64,000 nucleotides of DNA, taken from positions 62,001 through 126,000 of the forward strand of contig NZ_JBHZTH010000002.1 in the NCBI RefSeq assembly GCF_046545555.1, in the 5' to 3' direction. Every line of letters starts with the position of its first letter. The stretch's first letter is position 1. Positions 42,883-52,623 of this stretch are shown here, in pieces. Origin of the DNA: Winogradskyella sp046545555 (GTDB lineage: Bacteria; Bacteroidota; Bacteroidia; Flavobacteriales; Flavobacteriaceae). The notes below the pieces were generated by a model, which was not told the DNA's origin, did no database searches, and saw only the letters and a program-made list of their open reading frames with translations. The translations under genes were made by a program, and so were the position numbers.

Positions 42883-42883
42883 A

Positions 42884-43813
42884 TTAAGTAAATGAAATAA
42901 ATTGATAAAGTATCATTGATGAAATTCCTGTAAGCATTACCAGTTTAATTACTAGGCTAATGTGTTTGTAGTGTGATTGTTTCTCGGCACTAAACAACTT
43001 AATACTAACGTATATTAATGGAGCAATCACCAATACTAAAAAATAACTAACGACTTCAATTTGTTTAAAGAGATTAACAACGACATAATAAACTACAGCA
43101 AACAATGCTATAAGTGAAAGTGCAAAAACAACTTTATTGGCGCGTTCTCTTCCTATAACTATTGGTAGTGTTTTCATACCTACTTTATAATCACCATCTA
43201 TATCTTCAATGTCCTTTACGAGTTCTCGAATGAAGTTAATCATAAAAGCAAAAATGGCATAGTCTAAAATTATTTCGAAAAAAGCCACTTGAGCTGCCTT
43301 ATTAACCTCTGTCATTGCAGGTAGTAACTCAAAAACACCAACGATTACTATACTTAGTGCAACGACTAGTGAGATAACAAGGTTACCAATTAACAGCATT
43401 TGTTTTAAGTAAGAAGAATAAATATAAAGAAGAGCAGAGGCAATTATAAAAATGACAAAAAATCCGGATTTACCAATGCCATTAGATAAATAATAACCCA
43501 AACCCACACCAACAACATTTAAAATAATAAATAATGTCAGCGCATTTTTTTCACTGATATATTTGCCAACAATCACCTTATTTGGTTTGTTTATACTATC
43601 TGTTTCAGTATCATAAATATCATTAATAACATAACCTCCAGCAGCAATAAAAACAGTTGCTATTACTAATATTGCAAATCCCAAAGGTTTAAGAGTTGTT
43701 ATAACTCCGTGAGAATCAAAAAAGGGAAGAAGGAGTGCATATTTAATTAAGTATTGCGTTAGTGCAATCATAATTAAGTTTTGCCAGCGAATTAAATTTA
43801 GAAACTGCAACAT
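42884..43813 (-). CDS. UbiA prenyltransferase (geranylgeranylglycerol-phosphate type)
   Basis: A 309-residue membrane enzyme with eight to nine helices and two Asp-rich motifs: NDIYDTETDSINKPNK and DIEDIDGDYKVGMKTLP, which bind Mg-diphosphate. In Bacteroidota this gene is annotated as geranylgeranylglycerol-phosphate geranylgeranyltransferase; the product lipid is not established. It lies between kdsC-like and maf genes. Confidence 0.88.
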   Translation of the reverse strand: MLQFLNLIRWQNLIMIALTQYLIKYALLLPFFDSHGVITTLKPLGFAILVIATVFIAAGGYVINDIYDTETDSINKPNKVIVGKYISEKNALTLFIILNVVGVGLGYYLSNGIGKSGFFVIFIIASALLYIYSSYLKQMLLIGNLVISLVVALSIVIVGVFELLPAMTEVNKAAQVAFFEIILDYAIFAFMINFIRELVKDIEDIDGDYKVGMKTLPIVIGRERANKVVFALSLIALFAVVYYVVVNLFKQIEVVSYFLVLVIAPLIYVSIKLFSAEKQSHYKHISLVIKLVMLTGISSMILYQFISFT

Positions 43814-43890
43814 ATGTTATTTAAGAAAAAAAGTATGTAAAAATTATATTGTATTAATACTTTGTACTACCTAATACTTTCATAAAAGTA

Positions 43891-44421
43891 TTAATCGTAT
43901 TTAGCATTAAAATTACCGTTCCATTTATCTTGGACTTTAAGAACCTGTTCAATAACATCTCTAACAGCACCTTTGCCACCATTTTTATGGGAGATATATT
44001 TTGAAACGGCTTTAATTTCGGGTACTGCATCTTGAGGACAACACGGTAGACCGACCAACTTCATTACAGGATAATCGGGAATATCATCACCCATGTATAG
44101 AACCTGCGTTAAATCTACCTTACTTTCTTTTAGGTATTCATTGAGTTGTTCAATTTTATTATGTGCACCTAGGTAAATAGCCTTTATACCTAACCCAGTT
44201 AAACGTTTACGGACACCTTCATTAGAACCACCAGAGATGATGCAGACATTAAAACCTGTATCGACTGCTGTCTTTAAAGCAAATCCGTCTTTAATATTCA
44301 TAGTTCTTAACATTTCACCATCAGTAGTTACAGTAATTGTTCCATCTGTGAGTACTCCATCAACATCAAAGATAAAGGTGCTTATGTCAGTTAAATATTC
44401 TTTATAACTTCTATCGTCCAT
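43891..44421 (-). CDS. kdsC: KDO-8-phosphate phosphatase (HAD, KdsC type)
   Basis: A 176-residue HAD phosphatase of the C0 type: FIFDVDGVLTDGTI (nucleophile D19), IISGGSNEGV and MGDDIPDYPVM. It releases KDO from KDO-8-phosphate for lipopolysaccharide inner core. Its ATG overlaps the stop of the upstream DUF2520 gene. The stop codon lies in the arm of an 11-bp inverted repeat (43853-43863 / 43885-43895). Confidence 0.9.
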   Translation of the reverse strand: MDDRSYKEYLTDISTFIFDVDGVLTDGTITVTTDGEMLRTMNIKDGFALKTAVDTGFNVCIISGGSNEGVRKRLTGLGIKAIYLGAHNKIEQLNEYLKESKVDLTQVLYMGDDIPDYPVMKLVGLPCCPQDAVPEIKAVSKYISHKNGGKGAVRDVIEQVLKVQDKWNGNFNAKYD

Positions 44422-45218
44422 TATATATTTCGTTTTTTCTTGTTTTTAGGTGAAGGTAAATTGTATTTATGAGTCTTTTTAATTGAATCAGTTAACATTT
44501 TATAAATAGTTAAATGCTCTTCGCTTTCAATTTGTTTTAAATGGCGCTTTATAGTTTTGTTATCGTTGCGTCTTGCGGGTCCTGTTTGAGCAACATATGG
44601 CGACATATTCTGAATCTTCTTTGCTGTCTCTAAAATTAAGGGTTTCATAATATCGAACTCAATATTATTAGATTCGCAAATCTCATGACCTATGCGGTAA
44701 AGTTGGTTAGTAAAGTTATTTACAAAAACAGCAGCTAAATGTATGCTTTGGCGTTGTTCAGTAGAAATTTTATGTCCTTTAGACCCAATTGCCTGAGCTA
44801 AATCTTTTAGAATTTGTCGATTTTCTTTTTTGTAAACTTCAATACAAATAGGGACTTCGGCAATATCTATCTCTGCCTCTTTAGAAAAGGTTTGTAGTGG
44901 ATAAAAAACTGAAATTTTATTTTTTTTGTCTAAATCGTGCATTGCAACACTACCAGAAGTATGTGCAATTAATCTGTTAGAAAAAGGTAAATTTTGAGAT
45001 AATTTTGCAATACTGTCATCACTAACCGCTAAAATGTAAATATCGGCTTCCTTTAAAGAATTTAAATTATTAGTAATATCAACTTCATTTGCGTAAGATG
45101 AAATGTTATGCAGTGATCGGTTATACCATTGTTTTACTAATACATTTTCAGCGTTAGAAAATGCTTTATATAAATGAGTTGCAACATTGCCTGCACCGAG
45201 TAAAATAACTGATATCAT
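44421..45218 (-). CDS. Rossmann-like and DUF2520 domain protein
   Basis: A 265-residue protein: an N-terminal Rossmann domain (SVILLGAGNVATHLYKAF), ILAVSDDSIAKLSQNL, AHTSGSVAMHDL, and a helical C-terminal DUF2520 domain (HLAAVFVNNFTNQLY, GPARRNDNKTIKRHLK). It looks like an NADP-dependent oxidoreductase related to ketopantoate reductase or ProC; substrate unknown. First gene of the block to maf, overlapping kdsC by 1 bp. Confidence 0.9.
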   Translation of the reverse strand: MISVILLGAGNVATHLYKAFSNAENVLVKQWYNRSLHNISSYANEVDITNNLNSLKEADIYILAVSDDSIAKLSQNLPFSNRLIAHTSGSVAMHDLDKKNKISVFYPLQTFSKEAEIDIAEVPICIEVYKKENRQILKDLAQAIGSKGHKISTEQRQSIHLAAVFVNNFTNQLYRIGHEICESNNIEFDIMKPLILETAKKIQNMSPYVAQTGPARRNDNKTIKRHLKQIESEEHLTIYKMLTDSIKKTHKYNLPSPKNKKKRNI

Positions 45219-45279
45219 ATTGTAAAAATACTAAGTTTTCTTATTCCAGAATAACAACTAAGCTATTAAAAGAATAACT

Positions 45280-45675
45280 TTGATACATATGAGTAAAAAC
45301 GACATTAGAAACAGAGATGATTTATTCTTACTGGTATCAAAATTCTATGAAAAAGTAAAAAGGGATGATGTCTTAGGTCCATATTTTAACAAAACTATTA
45401 AGGATTGGGATGAACATCTACAGCACTTAACAACGTTTTGGGAGTCTAGTTTATTTCTACAGACTAAATACTCGGGTAATCCTCTAGAAACACATATTAA
45501 AATGGATAAGACTCATAATAATAGTGTAACAGAATTACATTTTGGTTTATGGCTAAACCTTTGGTACCAAACTATTGATGATTTATTTGTTGGTGATTAT
45601 GCCGAGAATGCTAAACGACGTGCTCGTAAGATGAGCACTTTTCTGTATTTGAAAATATTTGAAGCCCGTCATTAA
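45280..45675 (+). CDS. Group III truncated haemoglobin
   Basis: A 131-residue globin of the 2-on-2 type: FYEKVKRDDVLGPYFN, HLTTFWESSLFL, and the proximal-His motif ELHFGLWLNLWY. Such globins bind O2 or NO and may detoxify NO. An ATG at 45289 (MSKNDIRN) is the better start by homology. It overlaps the longer frame of the MFS gene. Confidence 0.9.
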   Translation: MIHMSKNDIRNRDDLFLLVSKFYEKVKRDDVLGPYFNKTIKDWDEHLQHLTTFWESSLFLQTKYSGNPLETHIKMDKTHNNSVTELHFGLWLNLWYQTIDDLFVGDYAENAKRRARKMSTFLYLKIFEARH

Positions 45676-45691
45676 AGTAGTTATAATATAT

Positions 45692-46876
45692 ATGAAATCA
45701 CCTAAATTAATTCTATTCATTATTGTATTGGCGCAATTTTTTTGTACATCCTTATGGTTTGCAAGCAATAGTATTATAGAAGAGCTAATAATTTTTTTTA
45801 GTCTAAGCGTAAATGGTTTAGGACATCTTACAATAGCAATACAATTTGGGTTTATAGTTGGTACTATTCTTTTTACAGCTTTAACAATTGCAGATCGTTT
45901 TTCTCCGTCAAAAGTATTTTTTATCAGCGCAATATTTGGGGCAATATTTAACATGCTTATCATCCTAGATATAAATACCCTAAGTAGTCTTTTGTTATTT
46001 AGATTCAGCACTGGTTTTTTTCTCGCAGGTATTTATCCTGTCGGTATGAAAATTGCGGCTGATTATTTTGATAATGACTTGGGTAAGTCTTTAGGCTATT
46101 TAGTTGGAGCGTTAGTTTTAGGAACTGCTTTTCCGCATTTTTTAAAAAGTATACCTTATGATTACTCTTGGCATACCATTATTTTTATAACAACAGGTTT
46201 AGCTGTTTTAGGAGGATTATTGATATTTATATTTGTTAATGATGGACCTAATCGTAAAAAAAATAATGGTTTAAGCCCTTTTGCCTTTGCTAAGCTATTT
46301 AAGGATAGAACATTTAGATTATTTGCTTTTGGTTATTTTGGTCACATGTGGGAGTTATATGCCTTTTGGGTATTTGTTCCTGTTATTTTAAAAGATTATT
46401 TCTTTTCTGTAAATCTCAATATAAATATTTCGTCCATTGCTTTTTTTATAATTGCAAGCGGCAGCATTGCATGTGTTATCGGTGGATATTTATCTCAGCG
46501 TTTTGGGCTTAAACGAATCGCTTTTATTTCACTTATACTTTCTTGCTTATGTTGTTTGGCTTCTCCATTTATAATCAATCAAAACTCAATTATTTTATTT
46601 ATAAGTTTCTTTGTGTTTTGGGGAATGGTGGTAATCGCTGATTCGCCATTGTTTTCTTCACTTATTGCAAAAAGCGCCACTAAAAACATACAGGGTACGG
46701 CTTTAACTATAGTTAATTGTATAGGCTATACAATTACAATTCTAAGTATTGAGATGGTTAACTTTTTGTATCAAACGTATAATTCAAATTATATTTATTT
46801 AATACTAGCATTTGGTCCAATTTTAGGTCTTTTGGCATTATATAAAGTTAGAAACGATTCTGTTGTAAAAGCATAG
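45692..46876 (+). CDS. MFS transporter
   Basis: A 394-residue membrane protein when started at 45692 (MKSPKLILFIIV), avoiding overlap with the globin gene. Twelve hydrophobic segments are visible; VGMKIAADYFDNDLGKSLGYLVGALVLGTAFPHFL is the antiporter-like region, and the loop near the middle is NDGPNRKKNNG. Substrate unknown; efflux of a small molecule is likely for this sub-family. Starts 17 bp after the globin stop. Confidence 0.88.
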   Translation: MKSPKLILFIIVLAQFFCTSLWFASNSIIEELIIFFSLSVNGLGHLTIAIQFGFIVGTILFTALTIADRFSPSKVFFISAIFGAIFNMLIILDINTLSSLLLFRFSTGFFLAGIYPVGMKIAADYFDNDLGKSLGYLVGALVLGTAFPHFLKSIPYDYSWHTIIFITTGLAVLGGLLIFIFVNDGPNRKKNNGLSPFAFAKLFKDRTFRLFAFGYFGHMWELYAFWVFVPVILKDYFFSVNLNINISSIAFFIIASGSIACVIGGYLSQRFGLKRIAFISLILSCLCCLASPFIINQNSIILFISFFVFWGMVVIADSPLFSSLIAKSATKNIQGTALTIVNCIGYTITILSIEMVNFLYQTYNSNYIYLILAFGPILGLLALYKVRNDSVVKA

Positions 46877-46952
46877 CCAATTTTTAATATCAGATTATTT
46901 AGATGAGTATATTTGCTTCATTAATTAAGAAATAAAAATCTAAAACATCGAT

Positions 46953-47402
46953 ATGAAACTTCTGAAAGAATTTAAGGAATTTGCCGTAAAAGGAAATATG
47001 ATGGATATGGCCATCGGTATAATCATTGGGGCATCCTTCAATAAGGTTATAGATGTATTGGCAAAACAGGTGATACTGCCACCATTATCACTATTGTCGG
47101 ATGGAGTTAATTTTGCAGAAAGAAGATTGATTCTTAGAGATGCCGCAACAGATTCTACTGGTACTATTACTACGGCAGAAGTTGCTGTCGCCTATGGTAA
47201 ATTAATAGAGGTATTTTTAGATTTTCTAATTATTGGCTTCACTGTTTTTATTGTAGTAAAAGCAATGAATAAATTAAGGAATAAAGCGCAAGATTCTAAA
47301 GATGAAACTGTAGTGACGCCTAAGGATATACAACTGTTATCTGACTTAAAGGATTTAATGGAAGAACAGAATAAATTATTGAAATCAAAAGTTTCAAATT
47401 AA
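46953..47402 (+). CDS. mscL: Large-conductance mechanosensitive channel
   Basis: A 149-residue channel: MKLLKEFKEFAVKGNMMDMAIGIIIG at the N-terminal amphipathic/TM1 region, ILPPLSLLSDG, a periplasmic loop, TM2 (LIIGFTVFIVVKAMNKL), and a charged C-terminal helix (DLKDLMEEQNKLL). It opens on osmotic downshock. A short form of the periplasmic insert VNFAERRLILRD is typical of Bacteroidota. Confidence 0.95.
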   Translation: MKLLKEFKEFAVKGNMMDMAIGIIIGASFNKVIDVLAKQVILPPLSLLSDGVNFAERRLILRDAATDSTGTITTAEVAVAYGKLIEVFLDFLIIGFTVFIVVKAMNKLRNKAQDSKDETVVTPKDIQLLSDLKDLMEEQNKLLKSKVSN

Positions 47403-47473
47403 TTGAAAGAATTTTATTGAATTTTAACGCTTTTTGCTACTTTAAAAACGCTGTGAAAATCGTCAAAAAGCCT

Positions 47474-47481
47474 TATCTTTG
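47474..47481 (+). promoter_or_regulatory. -7 box (TATCTTTG) of the ccsBA gene
   Basis: An exact TAnnTTTG box 27 bp before the ATG at 47508. The -33 region is weak (no TTTG at 19 bp). This separates the gene from mscL. Confidence 0.5.
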
Positions 47482-47507
47482 CACGAGCAAAAAATAAGCC
47501 TAGAGCT

Positions 47508-50500
47508 ATGCAAAAGAAAATCGCTAATTTCCTGTTTTCCACAAAACTTACTGCTACTTTATTTATTGTATTTGCTGTTGCCATGGCAGCAGGTACATTA
47601 CTAGATAGAAATATGGAAACTTCGCCAACTCCATATACAAGACAGCTTATTTATAATGCCTGGTGGTTTGAGGCCATAATGGTGTTTTTTGTCATAAATT
47701 TTGTTGGTAATATATTTAGATTTCGACTTCATAAAAAAGAAAAGTGGGCAACACTTGTATTGCATTTATCTTTTATTCTCATACTATTAGGAGCTTTTGT
47801 AACCAGGTATATTGGTTATGAAGGGATGATGGCAATTGCCGAAGGTGAAACAGAAAGCGAATTTCGTTCTTTAAAAACATATGTAAGCGGACGTATTCTC
47901 GGAGATTACGAAGTCAATGGGCAATTGCAGCAAAGAAATATAATGGAGGAGGTCGATTTTTCGCATCGACTAGATAATGATTTTGATAAAACTTATACTT
48001 ATGGTGACCAAGAAGTGAATTTTAGACTCACAAAATTTATAAAGGGAGCCGAAAAAGATATTATTCCTGGTCCTAATGGTGAAACCTATTTAAAAGTAGT
48101 GGAAGCTGGTAATGGGCAACCGCACAATCACTTTTTAAAAGAAGGTGAAGTTTCTAAGATGCACAATGTACTAGTTTCGCTTAATAAAGAACAACAAGGT
48201 GCAATTAATATTACTAATACCGAAGACGGGTTATTTATAAAGTCGCCATTTGAAGGTGAATTTTTAACAATGGCAACTGGTAAAACGGGTAAATTAGTTA
48301 AAGACAGTTTGCAACCATTGGCGTTGAGATCTAGATATATTATAGGTAATATGCAGTTAGTTTTTCCTAAGCCCGTAGTTAAAGGAGTTTTTGATATTGT
48401 TAAAAAACCAAGAATATTAAAAGGGGATGAAGATGGTATTGTATTAGATATTACCGTAAACGGGAAAACAGAAAGTATTAACTTGTTAGGTGGTAAGGGA
48501 ACTTTTAATGGTATTGAAGAGGTTACTGTTGGAGGATTAGATGTCGCTTTGCGTTATGGATCTAGGTTAGAGAAATTACCTTTTGCTATAAAACTAAACG
48601 ATTTTATTGCAGAAAAATATCCAGGTACAGAGAAGGCTTATTCTTCTTATGAAAGCAAGGTAACTGTTATAGATAAGGAAAACGGAGATTTTGATTATAG
48701 AATTTACATGAATAATATATTGGATCATCGTGGTTATCGATTTTTTCAATCTAGTTTTCGTAACGAAGAAACTGAAACTATACTATCTGTAAACCATGAC
48801 CAATGGGGAACATATTTAACTTACGCAGGCTATTTTCTATTATATTTTGGATTATTAGCAATACTCTTTGCTAAAAATACGCGCTTTGATGATATAAGAA
48901 GTCGATTAAATAAGATTAAGACAAAGAAGTCAAAGATGATGACTATGATTTTGTTGCTTTTAAGTTTTTCAGGATTTTCCCAAGAACATTCTGCAGATGA
49001 TGGTCATAACCACTCGCAGAAACCTTTAAAGACTCAAATAGATTCTATATTAAGTGAAAATATTACACCTGTAGACCATGCAGACAAATTTGCTGAAATG
49101 GTGATACAAGATTACAGTGGCCGCATGATGCCTATGCATACCTACGCCTCAGAAATGTTGCGTAAATTAAGTAAAAGCGACGTTTATGAAAATTTTAATG
49201 CAACTCAGGTATACTTGTCAATTCAAGAGAGTCCATTACTTTGGTACAATGTTCCAATAATTTATTTAAAACCAAGGAAAGCAGATTCTATACGTACGAT
49301 AATCGGTGTGGATTATGGTGAAAAATATTCAACGTTAGTTGATTTTTTCACACCAGAAGGTAGGTATAAGTTGGCGCCTTATTTAGAAGAAGCATATAAA
49401 ACCCAAGTGCCAAATGGTTTTCAAAAAGAAATTAAAGAAGCTGATTCTCGAGTAAATTTGCTATACAACGCAATAGAAGGGAGAACTGTTAAAATATTTC
49501 CTTTACCAGATGATGATAATAATACTTGGATTTCTTCATTAGAATTTAGAGAGGAAAAGTATCGCGATAAGATTAAAGATTCTTTATACGGTAATTTTAT
49601 AAATAATGGTTTTAGTGCTTATTTAGTTACCTTAAACAAAGCTAAAGAAACTGGAGATTTTTCTAAGGCCGAGAACTTACTCGAAGGTATTAAGAAGACT
49701 CAGCAGAAGTTTGGAGGTGAGGTTATGCTTTCTGATGATAAAATTAATGCTGAAATACTATATAATAAGTACGATCTCTTTAAACGCTTGTTTAGTTGGT
49801 ATATGTATGCTGCTACAGTTTTGTTTGTTCTTATTATTGTCCAGATTTTTAAATATAAAAGCAAAGGTCTTAAGATTGGCGTAAACGTTATGATAGGTGT
49901 AATATTTGTCCTATTTATTTTGCACACACTTGCATTAATTTGGCGTTGGTACTTATCAGGGCATGCACCTTGGAGTGATGCCTATGAATCTATGATTTAT
50001 GTAGCTTGGTCGACAATGTTATTTGGTTTTATTGTAGGTGTAAGTAAAGAAAAAACACAATTAAAAGACGCGAATGTATCTAAACTTAAATCAAAGATTA
50101 AGGTAAAACGAAGCACTTCTAGTCTAACCGTTGCAGCTGCAGCCTTTGTCACCTCTATGATATTAATGATAGCACATTGGAATTGGATGGATCCTGCAAT
50201 TGCTAATCTTCAGCCAGTATTGCAAGGATACTGGTTAATGATTCATGTTTCTGTAATAGTAGGAAGTTATGGGCCATTTACTTTAGGTATGATTTTAGGA
50301 GTCGTTGCTCTATTACTAATGGTATTTACCACGGATGAGAATAAAGAGCGTATGCAAATTAATATTAAGGAGCTTACCATTATTAATGAAATGGCATTAA
50401 CAGTTGGTTTGGTTATGCTAACTATCGGGAATTTTTTGGGTGGTATGTGGGCCAATGAAAGTTGGGGACGTTATTGGGGCTGGGACCCTAAAGAAACATG

Positions 50501-50774
50501 GGCGCTAATTAGTATAATGATTTACGCTTTTGTAATTCATATGCGTTTAGTACCAGGATTACGCGGACGTTGGTTCTATAATTTAATGTCTGTTTTAGCT
50601 TTTGCGAGTATTTTAATGACTTATTTTGGTGTTAACTTTTATCTATCTGGTTTGCATGCATATGCGAGTGGAGACCAAATATTAAGTTTTCAATTTATAG
50701 CTATAACACTTGCTATTATTGCAATATTGGCTTTCTTAGCATATAGAAAGTACAGAGTTTTCTATAAAAAATAG
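47508..50774 (+). CDS. ccsBA: Fused cytochrome c biogenesis protein CcsBA (ResB-ResC)
   Basis: A 1088-residue membrane protein carrying haem to the periplasm and attaching it to cytochrome c apoproteins (system II). The N-terminal part (about 1-470) is ResB/Ccs1-like, with three helices and a large periplasmic domain; a second hydrophilic domain follows (about 500-750). From about 760 comes CcsA with eight helices, and the haem-binding WWD motif reads WGRYWGWDPKETWALI near residue 985. Conserved histidines flank it (ALIWRWYLSGHAPWSD). Single-chain fusions are usual in Bacteroidota. Confidence 0.94.
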   Translation: MQKKIANFLFSTKLTATLFIVFAVAMAAGTLLDRNMETSPTPYTRQLIYNAWWFEAIMVFFVINFVGNIFRFRLHKKEKWATLVLHLSFILILLGAFVTRYIGYEGMMAIAEGETESEFRSLKTYVSGRILGDYEVNGQLQQRNIMEEVDFSHRLDNDFDKTYTYGDQEVNFRLTKFIKGAEKDIIPGPNGETYLKVVEAGNGQPHNHFLKEGEVSKMHNVLVSLNKEQQGAINITNTEDGLFIKSPFEGEFLTMATGKTGKLVKDSLQPLALRSRYIIGNMQLVFPKPVVKGVFDIVKKPRILKGDEDGIVLDITVNGKTESINLLGGKGTFNGIEEVTVGGLDVALRYGSRLEKLPFAIKLNDFIAEKYPGTEKAYSSYESKVTVIDKENGDFDYRIYMNNILDHRGYRFFQSSFRNEETETILSVNHDQWGTYLTYAGYFLLYFGLLAILFAKNTRFDDIRSRLNKIKTKKSKMMTMILLLLSFSGFSQEHSADDGHNHSQKPLKTQIDSILSENITPVDHADKFAEMVIQDYSGRMMPMHTYASEMLRKLSKSDVYENFNATQVYLSIQESPLLWYNVPIIYLKPRKADSIRTIIGVDYGEKYSTLVDFFTPEGRYKLAPYLEEAYKTQVPNGFQKEIKEADSRVNLLYNAIEGRTVKIFPLPDDDNNTWISSLEFREEKYRDKIKDSLYGNFINNGFSAYLVTLNKAKETGDFSKAENLLEGIKKTQQKFGGEVMLSDDKINAEILYNKYDLFKRLFSWYMYAATVLFVLIIVQIFKYKSKGLKIGVNVMIGVIFVLFILHTLALIWRWYLSGHAPWSDAYESMIYVAWSTMLFGFIVGVSKEKTQLKDANVSKLKSKIKVKRSTSSLTVAAAAFVTSMILMIAHWNWMDPAIANLQPVLQGYWLMIHVSVIVGSYGPFTLGMILGVVALLLMVFTTDENKERMQINIKELTIINEMALTVGLVMLTIGNFLGGMWANESWGRYWGWDPKETWALISIMIYAFVIHMRLVPGLRGRWFYNLMSVLAFASILMTYFGVNFYLSGLHAYASGDQILSFQFIAITLAIIAILAFLAYRKYRVFYKK

Positions 50775-50847
50775 TCTATTTTCCTACATTATTTTACTTG
50801 TGAGTTATAATTTTTATTAACTTGAAGCTTTAAACTAACCCTCAATA

Positions 50848-51036
50848 ATGGATTACTTCAAAAAATTAGGCACTGCAAACCTGTTTATGTTAATGTTGTG
50901 CGCAGTTATAATTATTGTTGCAGAATATTTATTTCTAACAGGTGATGAATTACATGGTATTTTTGTAGGCCTATGGGCTCCGACTTTACTAGGAGTAATG
51001 ATTTACTTAAAACTAGTAGATCATGGTAGCAAATGA
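50848..51036 (+). CDS. Small membrane protein downstream of ccsBA
   Basis: A 62-residue protein with two hydrophobic helices: ANLFMLMLCAVIIIVAEYLFL and GIFVGLWAPTLLGVMIYLKLV, joined by TGDELH. I recognise no family name, but its position right after ccsBA and before another tiny membrane gene suggests a role in membrane assembly. Its stop overlaps the start of the next gene by 14 bp. Confidence 0.7.
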   Translation: MDYFKKLGTANLFMLMLCAVIIIVAEYLFLTGDELHGIFVGLWAPTLLGVMIYLKLVDHGSK

Positions 51037-51133
51037 TATCGTTTTATGGTTTTCAGTAATTGTTGTAGCATTAGTTGCATTATGGGCTATTTTAATGATA
51101 CGTGCCTATAACAAAGTTGGAAAAAATGATTAG
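51023..51133 (+). CDS. Very small membrane protein overlapping the previous gene
   Basis: A 36-residue protein: MVANDIVLWFSVIVVALVAL as one hydrophobic helix and a basic end (RAYNKVGKND). The ATG is inside the previous gene's end in another frame, an arrangement typical of coupled translation. It is followed by a weak 8-bp inverted repeat (51133-51150). Confidence 0.6.
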   Translation: MVANDIVLWFSVIVVALVALWAILMIRAYNKVGKND

Positions 51134-51462
51134 ACTTTAATCTTAAAGTCAAAAATTCATCAGTTTTACCTTTTCCTATAAGGAGATAATTTAATTCGCT
51201 AAACTCTTATAATTTAGATTAAAAGGATTTTAGAATTTAAGCATTTTACTACAAGACAAAGTTAAAATTGACATCTTCAATTGATTACTAATTTACTATT
51301 TAAAATAAGAGTAGTGACTTTTACCGCCATTCTACACTTAATAAGCAATAGTAATTAAAATTTATTCAACCAAAAACATACTAAATTTTAAATACCTTGT
51401 ATATTATATATTTATACTGGTCGCTTTTTTTACTAAATTTATAAATTAAAGAAAAACATAAT
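51134..51462. other. Intergenic region before the trans-sulfuration gene
   Basis: 329 bp, very AT-rich. Apart from the weak hairpin GACTTTAA-TC-TTAAAGTC (51133-51150) I see no gene, no clear terminator and no consensus promoter box. Confidence 0.5.
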
Positions 51463-52617
51463 ATGTCAAATAAAAAATTAGGCTTAAATACTATTTGCAC
51501 ACATGTTGGTGAATTAAAAGATGAGCAGTTTAAGGGTGCAGTTTCACCAATGTATCTGAGTTCTTCGTATGAGTTTTTAGATGTAGAAATCAAAAGATAT
51601 CCGCGCTATTTTAATACACCTAACCAAGAATATCTTTCAAAAAAAATTGCTGCTTTAGAACATACTGAAGCTGCTATGATTTTTGGTTCTGGTATGGCAG
51701 CTATTAGTACGATGTTCTTGGCTTTTCTAAAACATGGAGACCATTTGGTAGTTCAGAATACATTATATGGTGGGACAGTAAACTTTATTAAGGAAGAGTT
51801 TCCTAAATATGGTATTGAATATACATTTACTAATGGCTATAAAGCTGAAGATTTTGAAGATGCTATTAAGTCAAATACAAAGCTTATTCATATAGAAACT
51901 CCATCAAATCCATTAATGACCATTACAGATATTAAAGCTATTGCTAATCTAGGAAAGTCAAAATCTATTTACACTTCTATAGATAATACATTTGCCTCAC
52001 CAATTAACCAAAACCCAATTGATTTAGGAATTGATATGGTAATGCATTCTGCAACAAAGTATTTTGGTGGACATAGTGATATTTGTGCGGGTGCTGTTGC
52101 AAGTTCTGAGGAAGTTATTGAGCGAATTTGGAATGTGGGTAAAAACTTAGGTGGAAACCTTAGTGATATGACAGTATGGATGCTAGAACGCAGTATGAAA
52201 ACGTTAGGACTAAGAGTGAAAGCTCAAACCAAGAATGCTTTTAAAATGGCAAAATGGTTAGAAAAACATGCAAAAATTAGCAAAGTTTATTATCCGGGAC
52301 TAAAATCCCATCCTGATTATAAATTAGCAAAGTCTCAAATGAATGGATTTGGTGCTATGATGTCTTTTGAGTTAATTGGAGAATTGGACGCCTATAAATT
52401 TCAAAAGAATTTAAAACTTATAAAGTCTTCTATGAGTCTAGCTGGTGTAGAAAGTACTGTTATTTCGCCGCATTTAACGTCTCATGCCTTACTCACACAA
52501 GAAGAGCGTGATGCCATAGGAATTAGCGATCAATTAATTCGATTTTCTGTTGGAATAGAAAACACAAAAGATTTAAAGGCAGATATTGAACAAGCAATAA
52601 GTCATATCTCAAACTAG
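51463..52617 (+). CDS. PLP-dependent trans-sulfuration enzyme
   Basis: A 384-residue Cys/Met-metabolism PLP enzyme. PLP phosphate contacts lie in FGSGMAAISTMFLAFL, the substrate Tyr in VVQNTLYGGT, the Asp in SIDNTFASP and the Schiff-base Lys in MHSATKYFGGHSDI. The family includes cystathionine gamma-lyase, gamma-synthase, O-acylhomoserine sulfhydrylase and methionine gamma-lyase; I cannot choose between them. bshB1 follows after 6 bp, which suggests a tie to thiol metabolism. Confidence 0.9.
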   Translation: MSNKKLGLNTICTHVGELKDEQFKGAVSPMYLSSSYEFLDVEIKRYPRYFNTPNQEYLSKKIAALEHTEAAMIFGSGMAAISTMFLAFLKHGDHLVVQNTLYGGTVNFIKEEFPKYGIEYTFTNGYKAEDFEDAIKSNTKLIHIETPSNPLMTITDIKAIANLGKSKSIYTSIDNTFASPINQNPIDLGIDMVMHSATKYFGGHSDICAGAVASSEEVIERIWNVGKNLGGNLSDMTVWMLERSMKTLGLRVKAQTKNAFKMAKWLEKHAKISKVYYPGLKSHPDYKLAKSQMNGFGAMMSFELIGELDAYKFQKNLKLIKSSMSLAGVESTVISPHLTSHALLTQEERDAIGISDQLIRFSVGIENTKDLKADIEQAISHISN

Positions 52618-52623
52618 TATTAT

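Noticed and set aside
43853..43895. 11-bp inverted repeat ATTAATACTTT / AAAGTATTAAT as terminator of kdsC
   Set aside because: AT-rich, 21-nt loop, overlaps the stop codon and lacks a T tract in the reading direction; could be chance in such AT-rich DNA.
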